Shown: positions 1 to 8,388, numbered from the stretch's first letter. The stretch is 14,880 nt of DNA from Darksidea phi (GCA_030770425.1 JASJFT010000159.1:1-14880); one strand, 5' to 3'. Program-made: numbers and translations. Notes: a model not told the origin generated them from the sequence alone.

Positions 1-780
1 AGGCGGGAGGTACTACTAATAGGGCTCCTTAATTATAATAATTATTAGTATAAAACTAACTATACGTTAGATATATTCGAGGGAACGAGTAACGATAGAA
101 TTCTCGTATAGTTATTAGTAGTTACCTATAATATATTCCTGTCCGAGGCCCTATATAACGAGGATAGGCGTTTTATTAAGAGGTAGCTATACCGTCTACG
201 TAGGCTAGAGGATAAGCTTATATAGGGAAGACCGTTTATAAGGGAGAAATCGGCCTTCTTAGTAGACTATTAAAGGAACTAATATCTAACGTAGAAGATA
301 GAGCTAGTATCTATAGTAGATACGATACGAACGATAGCGTAGGGGCTTATATCGAATACGGAGGAACCGGTAGGGATAGGTAGAACGGACGATAGGGATA
401 CCTAGCTAGGGAGGCTTACTATCGTTATTAGTAGGGGGTTCGACGTTATCGGCGCGTTTAACTATCTATATATATTATTAGTAAATTAGGAGCTATTATT
501 ATCCTATAGTTACTATCTATACTATTACGTAAGATATCGAAATATTGAAATATAATAAGGTAATTAGAATTACGAAAAATATAGCTAGCTTAGGAGCTAA
601 CGTAACGTTACGCCGGGTAGTAGCCTAAGCTCCTAGGGGAGGGATACTAAATAGTTATAATAGAATAGTTTATTTAATAACTTTATTTTATACTTTAAAA
701 AAGAAGTAGAAAGGATTCGAATTATAAGGTATATATAGATAAATATAGAAATAGTAAGATAGTAAAAGGGTTATATTCGG
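1..780. repeat. Heavily RIP-mutated repeat remnant
   Basis: I scanned this stretch line by line and found no CpA and only two TpG dinucleotides in 780 bases, while TpA is abundant and CpG is kept. That is the expected end state of repeat-induced point mutation acting on both strands of a duplicated element in an ascomycete. All frames are full of stops and no protein can be read. A purine-rich run followed by TACTAAATAG (about 635-655) could be a mutated polypurine tract and LTR start of a retrotransposon, but this is only a guess. CpA and TpG reappear after about 800, marking the edge. Confidence 0.8.
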
Positions 781-1101
781 ATAAAGATAAGACGAATCCT
801 TGAGATATAATGGTAGGACGTAGGACTATATAGAGTCCAGTACATAACCGTAGCCGGGCGGATAATAATTAGGGAGTTCTCTGGTAGAAGTAGACGTAAC
901 ACGTACAGATATATAAAAAAACTCTTACTATAGAAGTAGTTGACGCGATCGCTCCGCCAGGGGGCATGGCCATGTAGAAGGAAGTATGGAATATTATTAC
1001 GGGTACGCGAAAGAGCAAGAGCAAGAGTAGAAGAAAAACGCATCAGCGACAAGTTTTCAATTAGTAGCTCAAGCTACACCCTTTTTATACTGTTTACGGA
1101 C
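781..1101. other. Gene-free flank between RIP repeat and surface-protein gene
   Basis: This is the transition from the RIP-mutated repeat to normal-composition DNA. It contains the 3' flank of the minus-strand gene ending at 1102. A minus-strand frame of 93 codons is open here, but it runs into the mutated repeat, has no domain I recognise and begins without a good gene context. I see no supported gene. Confidence 0.5.
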
Positions 1102-1958
1102 CTATTGTAACTCATGGGGAGCATGAGGGCTCGGGGATGGTAGCTCAGCCGGCGCTACATACTCGGGAAGGTCATGCATGTCCTTGTAGTTCGACATTTC
1201 TTGCTTCTTCGACATGTCCGTAGCCCCCACGACGTTGGCTCCAGACTCGTTGGTTCGACCGGCCCTTTTGAGACGCCGCAAGACCCACAAAATAGCGAGA
1301 AGAGCCATGATTCCACCGCCCAAGCCGATTCCTACACCGAGACCGAGTTGTAATTTGTGGTTCGAGTTTGTGCTGCTCTCCGGTTGTTCGGAAGTGAGGG
1401 CCGAGCTGGGAGATGACGCTGTTGTGGACTCTGAGAAAACGCTGGCTGACGCAAAGGAAGATGTTGGTGATGGTCTTGAGGTACTCGAGCCTGCGGTCTC
1501 CGACGTGAGGTTGAAGTACTCCGAGATGAAGCTCTTGTTAAATTGCTCTTGGCCTTGTACAAGCCAGAAGAAGAAGACTTCTGAGTCGGAAATATCGAAT
1601 CTAAGTGGGCTGACGACCCATTCGAAGGAGCCTACGGTCAGTTCGGTCTTCTTCTTTTCTTAGGTCATGGCGTTAGAATAGCGTTCAGACCACAAGAATA
1701 CAACTCACCAAATACGTCTGGTCCCTGCACTCCTCCCTTTTGAGTTTTGTATTGCTCTTGAAAGAGATATATTGTGTAGTCGGGATAATCTTCGACAAAC
1801 CTCCATGAGATAGTCTCAGAGCTCCCAATCCGCCATATCGCGTTGTTGCTGTTGTTTCTCACGCCGCTTTGATCCTTCTTAGGGTTGGTGAAATCTCCCT
1901 GGTACGGATCGGCTCGAACAATGGAGATGAAGAAAACGCATAAGAGAATTTGTAGCAT
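1102..1958 (-). CDS. Secreted/type I membrane protein with Ig-like ectodomain and Ser/Thr stalk
   Basis: Exons are 1958-1709 and 1658-1102; the intron 1708-1659 (50 nt, GTGAGT donor, CTAAG acceptor) restores frame, giving 268 aa. I start at 1958, not at the in-frame ATG at 2057, because this Met opens a clear signal peptide (MLQILLCVFFISIVRA). Residues about 35-125 carry the W-x-x-G...I-x-W and FFFW pattern seen in fungal ectodomains resembling the Kre9/Knh1 N-terminal Ig-like fold. A Ser/Thr/Pro-rich stalk follows, then one Gly/Leu membrane segment (about 188-210), a basic RRLKR stop-transfer and a cytoplasmic tail rich in Pro and acidic residues. It is probably a plasma-membrane or wall-sensing protein. 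The family assignment is inferred from pattern; the function is unknown. It is divergent from the glycosyltransferase gene at 2577. Confidence 0.8.
1659..1708 (-). other. Intron of the surface-protein gene
   Basis: The 50-nt intron has donor GTGAGT read from 1708 and acceptor CTAAG ending at 1659. Splicing joins GTA-TTT-G to AA-AAG and removes the stop that ends the first open frame. Confidence 0.8.
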
Positions 1959-2576
1959 GACGATTGTTGAGAAATTTTGAGGTTTGCGAGGATTGAGATC
2001 TGGGGCTGGGACCGAGAGGAAGTTAGGCCGTCGACGAAGTTCCCACTCGAAACTCACATGCCCCCCTTATTTATCGTAACGGACCCGACGTTTCATAACC
2101 TAGTAGAATAGATACGCTTGATGTGGCGAGTCGACAAACGTGCAAGCCAGGAGGAGTACTGCGCCGCATTGGCGCGGTTTTTCACATCTTGGCTACAGGG
2201 CGTAGGCGTGTCGGGTTGGATCCTTGGCGCGTAAAGTTAGTTCTTTCCCAATAGCGAGGACAGAATCTGCTGATCCCATTAGTATTATTTGCCGAAAAAG
2301 CCGACGCTAAAAGGATCTAAAGCGAGGCGCCGACAGTACGCCAGGCTGACCAGCCCCTATTCTGCGGCACAGCAATTCATTGCCTTCTTCGCCTTCCCAC
2401 TTGTTGGTGGTCAGACAGCCTCCAGCGGCCCATCCCGGAGGCCTCGCTTAATTTTCGCTGAGTACATATCTTCTTATGGGACCTTCAACATTCCGATTTC
2501 CAATACTCCAGAAGTCTTTTTCCCTTCGATCTAGCTGTCTCTTGCACAAATCCGCGTTGGCGACATTCTCAGCGCC
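1959..2576. promoter_or_regulatory. Divergent promoter region with imperfect inverted repeat
   Basis: These 618 bases separate two divergent gene starts, so both promoters should lie here. No convincing TATA box was found. A GC-rich imperfect inverted repeat occupies about 2320-2449. AAGCGAGGC at 2320-2328 pairs with GCCTCGCTT at 2441-2449, and CTGACCA at 2346-2352 pairs with TGGTCAG at 2408-2414. Near the centre, GCAATTCATTGC (2371-2382) is nearly palindromic. The open frame at 2289-2534 begins with TTG and looks non-coding. Confidence 0.45.
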
Positions 2577-4179
2577 ATGGCTCTGTCACTGAAAGGGCTA
2601 TCGATCTTTATCTCGTTAGCTCTGCTATTAAATCTGTATCTAGCCTACAAAATGCTCTCTAATCGCCGTGAGAGCTTAGTCGATGGGAGCTCCAAACAGG
2701 GTAGTGGACAAATTCCAGACGCAATCGATGGGAGCTCGAAAGAGGGTGGACAAATTCGGGACGCATTGGATGAGATCAGGAATGATACGCTTGGGGTATG
2801 CATTTCCAACCTCGATCTTTCTTAAAATTCGTCCGCGGTTGCTACCTTCCTCTAGTTTCAAAATATATTTGTCATCAATCTTCCACGCCGAACGGATCGC
2901 AGAGATGCCATGATCATCGCCGCTAAATTCACCGATCTGAATCTAAGTTGGATAGATGGGCTTACAGGTGGCGAAGTAGGTTTTTGATGTCACTTTCCAA
3001 ACCAGACGTACACAAGACTAACTATACTCCGATAGGTTGCTGACGTCACTGTTCCATTAAGAAAGGGAGTTCCGCTACCCGGAGAGGGGTCCAAAGGAAG
3101 CTGGAGAGCACATCTCAACGCAATCCGGGCGGTAGTAGAAAAAAGACTTGGCTCGGCATTGGTGTTGGAGGATGATCTAGATTGGGACATCAGGCTGAAA
3201 GACCAGATGGCACATTTGGGACGAGCCGTGAGGACCTTGACACAACCATTGGAGAGGTGATTGCATGCCTTACAACTTCTGAGCACAGCGCCGGCGAAGT
3301 CCACCCAGGTAGGACTCAGCACCTGTTCTAACGTCGACCTATGATTATCTCTGACGATCCTGATATCTCCACACATTCACACAATCTTTCAATCCCCCAA
3401 TTGAAACTGGATGTGAGGGTTATCGGGATTGTGGGTCATTCTCGCCAATCCGTCGACGTGAAAGACCCCGAGTCCTACCTGGATGAGCTCTTCCGGGACG
3501 ACTAACTGTGCACAGCTCCGCCTACGCCGATCCGTCCTATCCAAATCCAGACGCTAGTCCCCACAGAACCGAAATAAAATGGGACGACGACATCAACACC
3601 ATGCCTCCAAAGCTCTCTCCATACGGCGACGACTGGGACATCCTCTGGTTGGGCCACTGCGGAATGGGTGTCCCCGACACGCGATCACAAGCGAACCACC
3701 ACCCTAAAGGCGTCGTCGTAAAAACGAACGACGAAACCGTCCCCGTACGCGAGAAGCTCTTCCCCGAAGCAAGCTACAGCTTCCTCCCAACAGAATACCC
3801 GTCGCACACGCGGCTCTACCACCACGCCTTCAGTCCCACTTGCAGCTTCGCATACGCCGTCTCGCAGCGCGGAGCACGGAAGATACTCTACGAGCTGTCG
3901 GTGAACGAGTACACGGACGCGTACGATAACATGCTGCGCGAACTGTGCGACGGCGCGCGCGGGAAGGAGCGGAAGTTAGTGTGTTTGACGACGCAGCCGG
4001 CGCTGTTTCCGCATTGGAGGCCAAGGGGAAGCGAGAAGCAGGATAGCGATATTGGGTGGACTGGGGAGGGTTGGAGGGAGAAGGGGGAGAGTAGGGATGT
4101 TAGGTGGAGTGTGATGGTGAATATAGAGAAGTGGGTGAGGGGCGAGGAGGGGGGATGGATAGATCAGTATCCGGATTGA
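2577..4179 (+). CDS. Family 25-like glycosyltransferase, type II membrane protein
   Basis: Four exons, 2577-2795, 2856-2975, 3036-3256 and 3516-4179, join in frame to 407 aa. Residues 8-24 form a signal anchor, then a short stalk (about 36-67) contains a tandem duplication. The catalytic part begins at about 74 with FVINLPRRTDRRDAM, the usual opening of LPS-type glycosyltransferase family 25 domains. It continues with SWRAHLNAIRAV and the acidic LVLEDDLDWD (DxD at 160-162, expected to bind the metal and sugar nucleotide). Later come YGDDWDILWLGHCG and YAVSQRGARKILYEL, both typical of the fungal branch. It should act in the Golgi lumen, transferring a sugar (galactose in animal relatives) onto a glycan or protein; donor and acceptor cannot be read from sequence. 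Introns 1 and 2 are 60 nt; intron 3 is 259 nt and hairpin-forming. The gene looks intact. Confidence 0.88.
2682..2768 (+). repeat. In-frame tandem duplication in the glycosyltransferase stalk
   Basis: A 45-nt unit (2682-2726) is followed directly by a 42-nt diverged copy (2727-2768). Both start GATGGGAGCTC and share GGACAAATTC. The copies encode DGSSKQGSGQIPDAI and DGSSKEGGQIRDAL, so the reading frame is kept. The repeat lengthens the stem between membrane anchor and catalytic domain. Confidence 0.85.
3257..3515 (+). repeat. Long hairpin intron (intron 3 of the glycosyltransferase gene)
   Basis: The donor is GTGATT at 3257. The branch site GACTAACTG lies at 3500-3508 and the CACAG acceptor ends at 3515. 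The intron is 259 nt against 60 nt for its neighbours. About 229 nt of it (3283-3511) form an imperfect inverted repeat centred near 3395. GCACAG (3283-3288) pairs with CTGTGC (3506-3511). CCAGGTAGGACTC (3305-3317) pairs perfectly with 3470-3482, CGTCGAC (3332-3338) with 3452-3458, and ATCCTGATA (3357-3365) with 3421-3429 at one mismatch. TTTCAAT (3387-3393) pairs with ATTGAAA (3400-3406) around a short C-rich loop. The right arm ends at the splice acceptor. Confidence 0.8.
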
Positions 4180-4539
4180 GAGGTGGGATATCTCCGGAAG
4201 ATATCAAATCAGGGTCTGACTTTTTGTAGGAAGCTACATCTATAGGATACTCATCAGAGAAGTTCAGGTCGATAAAATAGAGGGAGTGATGATATTCGAC
4301 ATGGATTAGATACATACTGATTAACAAATATTTTAGAATTTCTCACTCGTGGATCAAATGCATGTTCTGTTGCTAGTGTCACTATTGCGCTTAGTGAAGC
4401 TCCTTCTCCGGACAAACGCGGTTTCACTGCGCGATTCCACCCACGCCAAGCCCCAGCTTCTTATTGTGATTCATTCACAAACTCACCCCTCCAGTACCTC
4501 CTGTTCTTCTATCCAGTCCCTATTGTACCTGTACGTGGT
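4180..4539. other. Intergenic region downstream of the glycosyltransferase gene
   Basis: This holds the 3' flank of the gene ending at 4179 and the distal upstream region of the small gene at 4859. I see no gene. A long plus-strand open frame starting at 4349 runs through here only because the later part is pyrimidine-rich and stop-poor. Confidence 0.5.
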
Positions 4540-4858
4540 CCCTGCACTGCCTCCTCTATACTTAACCCCACCCGCTCGCCGCGTTTGCCTCTTCGCCTCT
4601 TCTCTCCAACCACTCAACTCACATACGCATATCAACCTGCCAGCTCAACGCGCTAGCTCTTTGATACGCTTTCTTCCTCGTCTCTCCGCTCTCCGAGATA
4701 ATTTGTCTGCTTCAGCACTTCACCAGCCCTTACTACCCTCGATCAAAAGCGCGGTTCACAGCAACCGCTTCGCTTCCATACTCTTTTCGACCACGGTCAC
4801 GTCACTTCCTACTTCGCTCACCCCAACCACATCTTTACACCCCAGTCCAACATCCATC
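4540..4858 (+). promoter_or_regulatory. TATA-like motif and pyrimidine-rich leader of the small gene
   Basis: CTCTATACTTAACCCC near 4555 is followed by about 250 bases dominated by C and T tracts such as CTTCGCCTCTTCTCTCC. Such tracts are typical of core promoters and 5' leaders of well-expressed filamentous-fungal genes. Translation gives a Leu/Ser/Pro/Thr-rich low-complexity string, so I read it as untranslated leader and not as the start of a protein. Confidence 0.5.
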
Positions 4859-5165
4859 ATGATGATCCCTCGATTCGTCCTTTACGGCTCAGCCCCGATC
4901 ATCGAGATCGACGGCGTCCCGACCGAGGGCATCCCGGAGTACCCTAGCGTCGCCGACTTCAAGCCCGTCAAGTACGATCACTACGATCATTGCGATCAAG
5001 ACTCGCACGGCGCCTGGGACCCTATCGAGAAGGACGATGTTCCATTCCGCTACCAAGTATCTAGTTATATATACAGAGAGTCCCTAGTACACTCTACCTA
5101 TAGACTAGGCTTAATTAAGTATTTCCCTATTTCCTCAGTATTACCGCGTTATCCGTTGCTTTTAG
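4859..5165 (+). CDS. Small acidic hypothetical protein, two exons
   Basis: The proposed exons are 4859-5056 and 5139-5165, giving 74 aa. The intron 5057-5138 (82 nt) has a GTATCT donor and a strong pyrimidine-rich acceptor, TATTTCCCTATTTCCTCAG. The ATG doublet at 4859/4862 follows a typical fungal leader, and codon use in exon 1 is GC-rich and regular, unlike the flanks. The protein has Asp/Glu clusters, Pro-bounded segments and a Tyr/His/Asp patch, YDHYDHCDQD. There is no signal peptide or membrane span, and I recognise no family. The second exon encodes only eight residues, so it could be a gene truncated by rearrangement. Without splicing the frame stays open to 5311. Its stop is 33 bases from the stop of the opposing esterase gene. 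Confidence 0.45.
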
Positions 5166-5198
5166 AGAATCTCCCTATTAAACGGAGTCCTGAGGCGT

Positions 5199-6348
5199 TT
5201 AGTTGTACAGAGAGCCGTCACAGGATTTCTCGCAGGGATTATCTGGCGCGTCGTCTGCGACACTGGTCTCCTCTGGATCTCGTAGGAAGCCGGCGTCTTG
5301 AACCTTCATGATTGCGGCGTTCCAGACTGCAGCCATTTTTCGGTAGCCGCCGTTGTTAGGGTGAATACCGTCCTCAATTAGATCTTCTCTGGTGATAAAC
5401 CCATCGTTCATTTCGGCTAATTCAACCGGGGCGCCAGTGTCACTCATGAATTCGACCACTTCATGTGTTGTTAGCGATGATTCGTCGTCATGAGAAGATA
5501 ATCCCTAGAAAACGTTCGAAGCTAATGAGAATGACCTACATGATCTGATTTGGTCGTTGAAGTCATTGACACGCTGATTCGCCCCGGGAGCTACATCTTC
5601 GTTGTCGGACATAAGAAGTGTCGAGACAATAACAGCGGCTTGTGGGGACTTGTCCATTGCTTCACGGTACCAGAGTCAGCATGCTTCTAGGAGACGATGG
5701 CTTTGAATGGTGTTACGACAGTCTCGAGAACCTCTCCTTACTGACCTTTCAGGATCAAATAGTATAGACGGTGGATGGTGCCTTGCATGTTACGATAATT
5801 TTGCTGGCAGTCATTTGTACCAGCATTGATAAGATAGAGATTTGGCTTCGTGTCGCTAGAGGCGTCTATGTCGTCGATGATCTCATCAATACGATGTCCA
5901 GAATGACCTTCATGATTTCCATCTCTCATACTACCGTCCTGGTTGGTCCTGATCATAGACTGGTTAATTGATGAATCACGGAATGTTTGGACAGCGTAGC
6001 GTAAACTTACACGCTTCCAACCATATCGACCTTGTAACCTATTGATGTGAGATGGTCACGCAAAGGTTTGCGAAATCCATCCTCTGGTGTAGATCCGTGT
6101 CCTCGCACGATGGAGGCGCCTAGGGGCATGATCCGAAGCCATTCGGGTGAAGGCGACTGTCGGCGTTCGAAGTACGAGGTAAGGTCGTGTAGCGGGCTGC
6201 TACGGTCACCTCGTTGAATAACACTGTCTTCCGCGAAACCAGGGGACAAAGGCAAGTCATCTATCAGAGATGCTGGGAGACATTCAGCCAAACGGAGGAG
6301 AGAAAATAACGTAAAGCTCGAAAAGAGACTAAAGTGGGTGAACCACAT
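5199..6348 (-). CDS. Secreted SGNH/GDSL-type esterase (CE3-like)
   Basis: Four exons, 6348-6011, 5948-5746, 5659-5540 and 5458-5199, join in frame to 306 aa. The introns are 62, 86 and 81 nt. The start at 6348 is the only ATG before a hydrophobic signal peptide (residues 1-26), followed by a short propeptide-like region ending ERRQ. SGNH block I is IMPLGASIVRG with nucleophile Ser79; block III is NAGTND with Asn158; block V is DGIHPN with Asp250 and His253. All catalytic positions are therefore present. GAS in place of GDS is common in fungal acetylxylan-esterase-like members. It probably removes acetyl or other acyl groups from plant or wall polysaccharides outside the cell; the substrate is inferred. 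Introns 2 and 3 use GAAG acceptors, chosen because they preserve the frame and family alignment and have CTGAC or CTAAC branch sites at the right distance. Confidence 0.88.
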
Positions 6349-6517
6349 TGCTACCAATTATTGACGAAAGAAAGAGATACCGGTGAGTAAAGAGGTCGAC
6401 ACCAGGAACATATGAGGGCCTTATGTAGAACGTTAGCAGCCACGGAAATTATAGAGGAGACTTCTCTTGTGAAAGGATTGCGCTCATGATCCCATGGCTG
6501 TGATTCATTTGCCGCCC
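6349..6517 (-). promoter_or_regulatory. Upstream region of the SGNH esterase gene
   Basis: This short interval must hold the esterase promoter and leader, unless they extend into the remnant beyond 6518. I see no clear TATA box or binding site. Confidence 0.3.
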
Positions 6518-6782
6518 CTAGTGGGTGCACTGCCCAGGCTTCTGACTACTAACACTCCAAGCCTCAAGCATCCATGCTCTTCTATTAGACGGATCGAGGG
6601 CGTAAATCTTGGCTTGATCCATTGCGGCTCGAAGGAATTGGACAACACCTCGGGTATCGCAGCCTCCAAGGATGCGAGATGGGTGCATTTTTCAGTGACC
6701 TGCCGTAACACTCAGAAGGTACACATTCGCAAACGGATCCTGCCCCGGAGTGTAAGGTGATCACATTAGTAGTGGTCATCAT
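6518..6782 (-). pseudogene. Degenerate small gene, unrecognised
   Basis: Two short minus-strand frames read like real protein. One begins at ATG 6782 or 6779 (MTTTNVITLHSGAGSVCEC...). The other, 6688-6518 (56 aa), contains VVQFLRAAMDQAKIYALDP and then RRAWMLEAWSVSSQKPGQC before its stop. They lie in different frames, and no intron of normal length with good splice sites joins them, so a frameshifted gene is likely. I do not recognise the family. It could also be an intact gene with an intron I have missed. Confidence 0.35.
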
Positions 6783-7070
6783 CAACACTCAGTCTCTGGA
6801 CGAAGTTCTTGACCAACTTCGTGCATCATAATGGCGGTTTCAAGAAAGCCAACCTAAAGGGGCATACCAGCGAAGAGAAAGAGCTATATTAGGAATTTAC
6901 GGGCGTGCACTTGCCCATCCTTGGGGCGTGATAGAACTAAAAGCCATGAGAGATTGACCATATCATTGGCTCGATGATGCGCACCAAAGAGTTTTGGTGG
7001 TGGCTAACTTAGTTATGTAACCGGGTGTGAGCTGTCATTAATCGCCCGGACAGGTACCGATGACTAACCC
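6783..7070. other. Intergenic region, no gene seen
   Basis: The composition is normal. If the remnant at 6518-6782 was once a gene, its promoter would be here. No domain-like translation was found on either strand. Confidence 0.4.
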
Positions 7071-7283
7071 TACATTGCGGCTTAGTCAAGCACCATGTAT
7101 TTCCGGAATCCACGTAAGCTAGGCCCTTTCTGATCTGCCGTATATTGTGGCGTAGTCCAGCACCGTGTATTTTCGGAATCCACGTAAGCTAGGCCCTTTC
7201 TGATCTTCCGTATATTGCGGCGTAGTCCAGCACCGTGTATTTCCGGGATCCCCGTAGGCTAGCAACCCTTTCCGATCTTCCAG
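7071..7283. repeat. Three-copy 70-bp tandem repeat
   Basis: The units are 7071-7140, 7141-7210 and 7211 to about 7283. The first two are exactly 70 bases; the third carries a small insertion near its end. Each holds TATATTGCGG-like, CCAGCACCGTGTATTT-like and GTAAGCTAGGCCCTTTC-like blocks with a few substitutions. Because 70 is not a multiple of three, the frame changes with each unit and the overlapping minus-strand open frame is not a protein repeat. Confidence 0.92.
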
Positions 7284-7740
7284 CAAGGCAGTTTTTGCAG
7301 ACACCGCGCATATGATACTCATCAGAAACTAGCGATCTAGAGTGGTATCAGCCTACTCGTCCATGGACTTCCGAACCGAGGACAGTGCTCACTCAGAAGA
7401 GTTCCGATGAGCGTAGAAGATAGGAGGGGAAAGCCGGTGGAATATCTATTCATGGCAGCTCATCGGCGTGATTTGGTAACGTATTTTATCAGTCCCCGGG
7501 TCAAATCAATCCTCGGGTCACCCTACTAAAAAAAAAGACGCCTGTTTCAACGTAACTTAAAACACCGGCCCCTAGAACACTCAGCGCGCGTAAAAGTTAG
7601 GCAGACTAGAACTATCAATAAACGTGATTCGAATTAGCCAGATTTCGAGTACTTGAAAGTTTATACGACTGTATAATATTCCTAATATAAACAACCCAAT
7701 CTTTCGTAAACGAGAATTGGAAAGCGGAGCGAGTTAGAAG
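7284..7740. other. Gene-free region between repeats
   Basis: No gene was found. There is a short duplicated CCCGGGTCA/CCTCGGGTCA (about 7495-7520), a run of nine A near 7530, and increasing TpA content after 7640 as the degenerate array is approached. Confidence 0.4.
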
Positions 7741-7909
7741 TAGGACTAATACTAAGCCTAATACTAAGCCCTATATAGGCTAGCTCCGAATATTAAGCTT
7801 GATACTAAGCCAGCTACTGAGCTAGCCACCGAGCTTGATATTAGCCAGCTACTGAGCTCGATGTTAGCCAGCTACTGAGCTTGATATAGGCTAGTTGTTG
7901 AGCTCGATA
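7741..7909. repeat. Degenerate 23-bp tandem array
   Basis: The clearest units are 7837-7859, 7860-7882 and 7883-7905, each 23 bases, of the type GATATTAGCCAGCTACTGAGCTC. Less regular copies extend back to about 7745 (AATACTAAGCC, GATACTAAGCCAGCTACTGAG). Most differences are C/T or A/G changes, consistent with RIP-like decay. The last unit runs directly into TTTCGGTGGGGTG at 7910. Confidence 0.8.
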
Positions 7910-8388
7910 TTTCGGTGGGGTGTGGCTAAAATCAGATACAGCGTTTTGATTGGCCGCAGCCTGTGGCCATGCTGTGGCTGTGCAAAATGATTGGCTATCA
8001 GCTATTTAAATGTCATCTGGCCGAATCTGGGGGCCGCCGTTTTACCTCTTCCTCCCCTTCGAGGAGCCGGAGTCCGCATTCTTGATGAAGACGAATTGGC
8101 CGCTTGCTCGGTCTGGTCCTCCATACTTACTCGCCAATGCGGGACCTACGGAGCGGTTTTTGTGCGTAACGTCATTGAGGAATGTAGGCGTTGTGAAACC
8201 TGCTTTTCCGCTTTCGCCGAAGTTGTCGGCGCTCAGGCTGGACACGACGGTGTGATTAGGAGGAGTTCGAGGAGGGTGTCGATCGGGGCGCCGGTGAGTG
8301 GGGTGTGGGTTTGCGACTGGCCATGGCGGAGGACGACGGTTCCTCATCGATATTTAAAGACAGCTAGGCGACGCGTTTCGGTGGGGTG
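7910..8388. mobile_element. Possible decayed element bounded by 13-bp direct repeats
   Basis: TTTCGGTGGGGTG occurs at 7910-7922 and again at 8376-8388, enclosing a segment that is GC-richer than the array before it. Inside are two GATTGGC motifs (inverted CCAAT boxes, about 7948 and 7991) and two TATTTAAA boxes (about 8004 and 8350). Open frames exist on both strands (plus 7991-8389 from TTG; minus 8347-8042 from ATG, directly downstream of the TTTAAATAT box). The minus frame ends in a Ser/Lys/Arg-rich tail and has no domain I recognise. The direct repeats could be a target duplication, short terminal repeats or chance, so the class is unknown. Confidence 0.35.

Noticed and set aside
635..660. 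Polypurine tract and LTR start of a retrotransposon
   Set aside because: Suggestive bases only; RIP has erased the ends and no matching LTR is visible in the window, so no element boundary is claimed.
2289..2534. 81-codon plus-strand open frame in the divergent promoter
   Set aside because: It starts with TTG, overlaps an inverted repeat, and has no recognisable features.
2990..3376. 128-codon minus-strand open frame across the glycosyltransferase gene
   Set aside because: It is antisense to conserved exon 3, including the EDD motif, and continues into the hairpin intron.
3440..3504. Peptide-like string (KDPESYLDELFRDD) inside the glycosyltransferase intron, considered as an extra exon
   Set aside because: It ends in a stop at the branch site, does not fit the family between PLES and AYADPSYP, and lies in the right arm of the hairpin.
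4349..4858. Long in-frame extension upstream of the small protein, about 170 codons
   Set aside because: It is the translation of a pyrimidine-rich leader: Leu/Ser/Pro/Thr-rich, no domain, and the coding-like composition begins only at the ATG doublet 4859/4862.
7071..7283. CRISPR-like array
   Set aside because: Units are contiguous 70-base tandem copies without unique spacers, in a eukaryotic genome.
7119..7322. Minus-strand open frame over the tandem repeat read as a repeat protein
   Set aside because: The 70-base unit shifts frame in each copy, so the apparent repetition is at the DNA level only.
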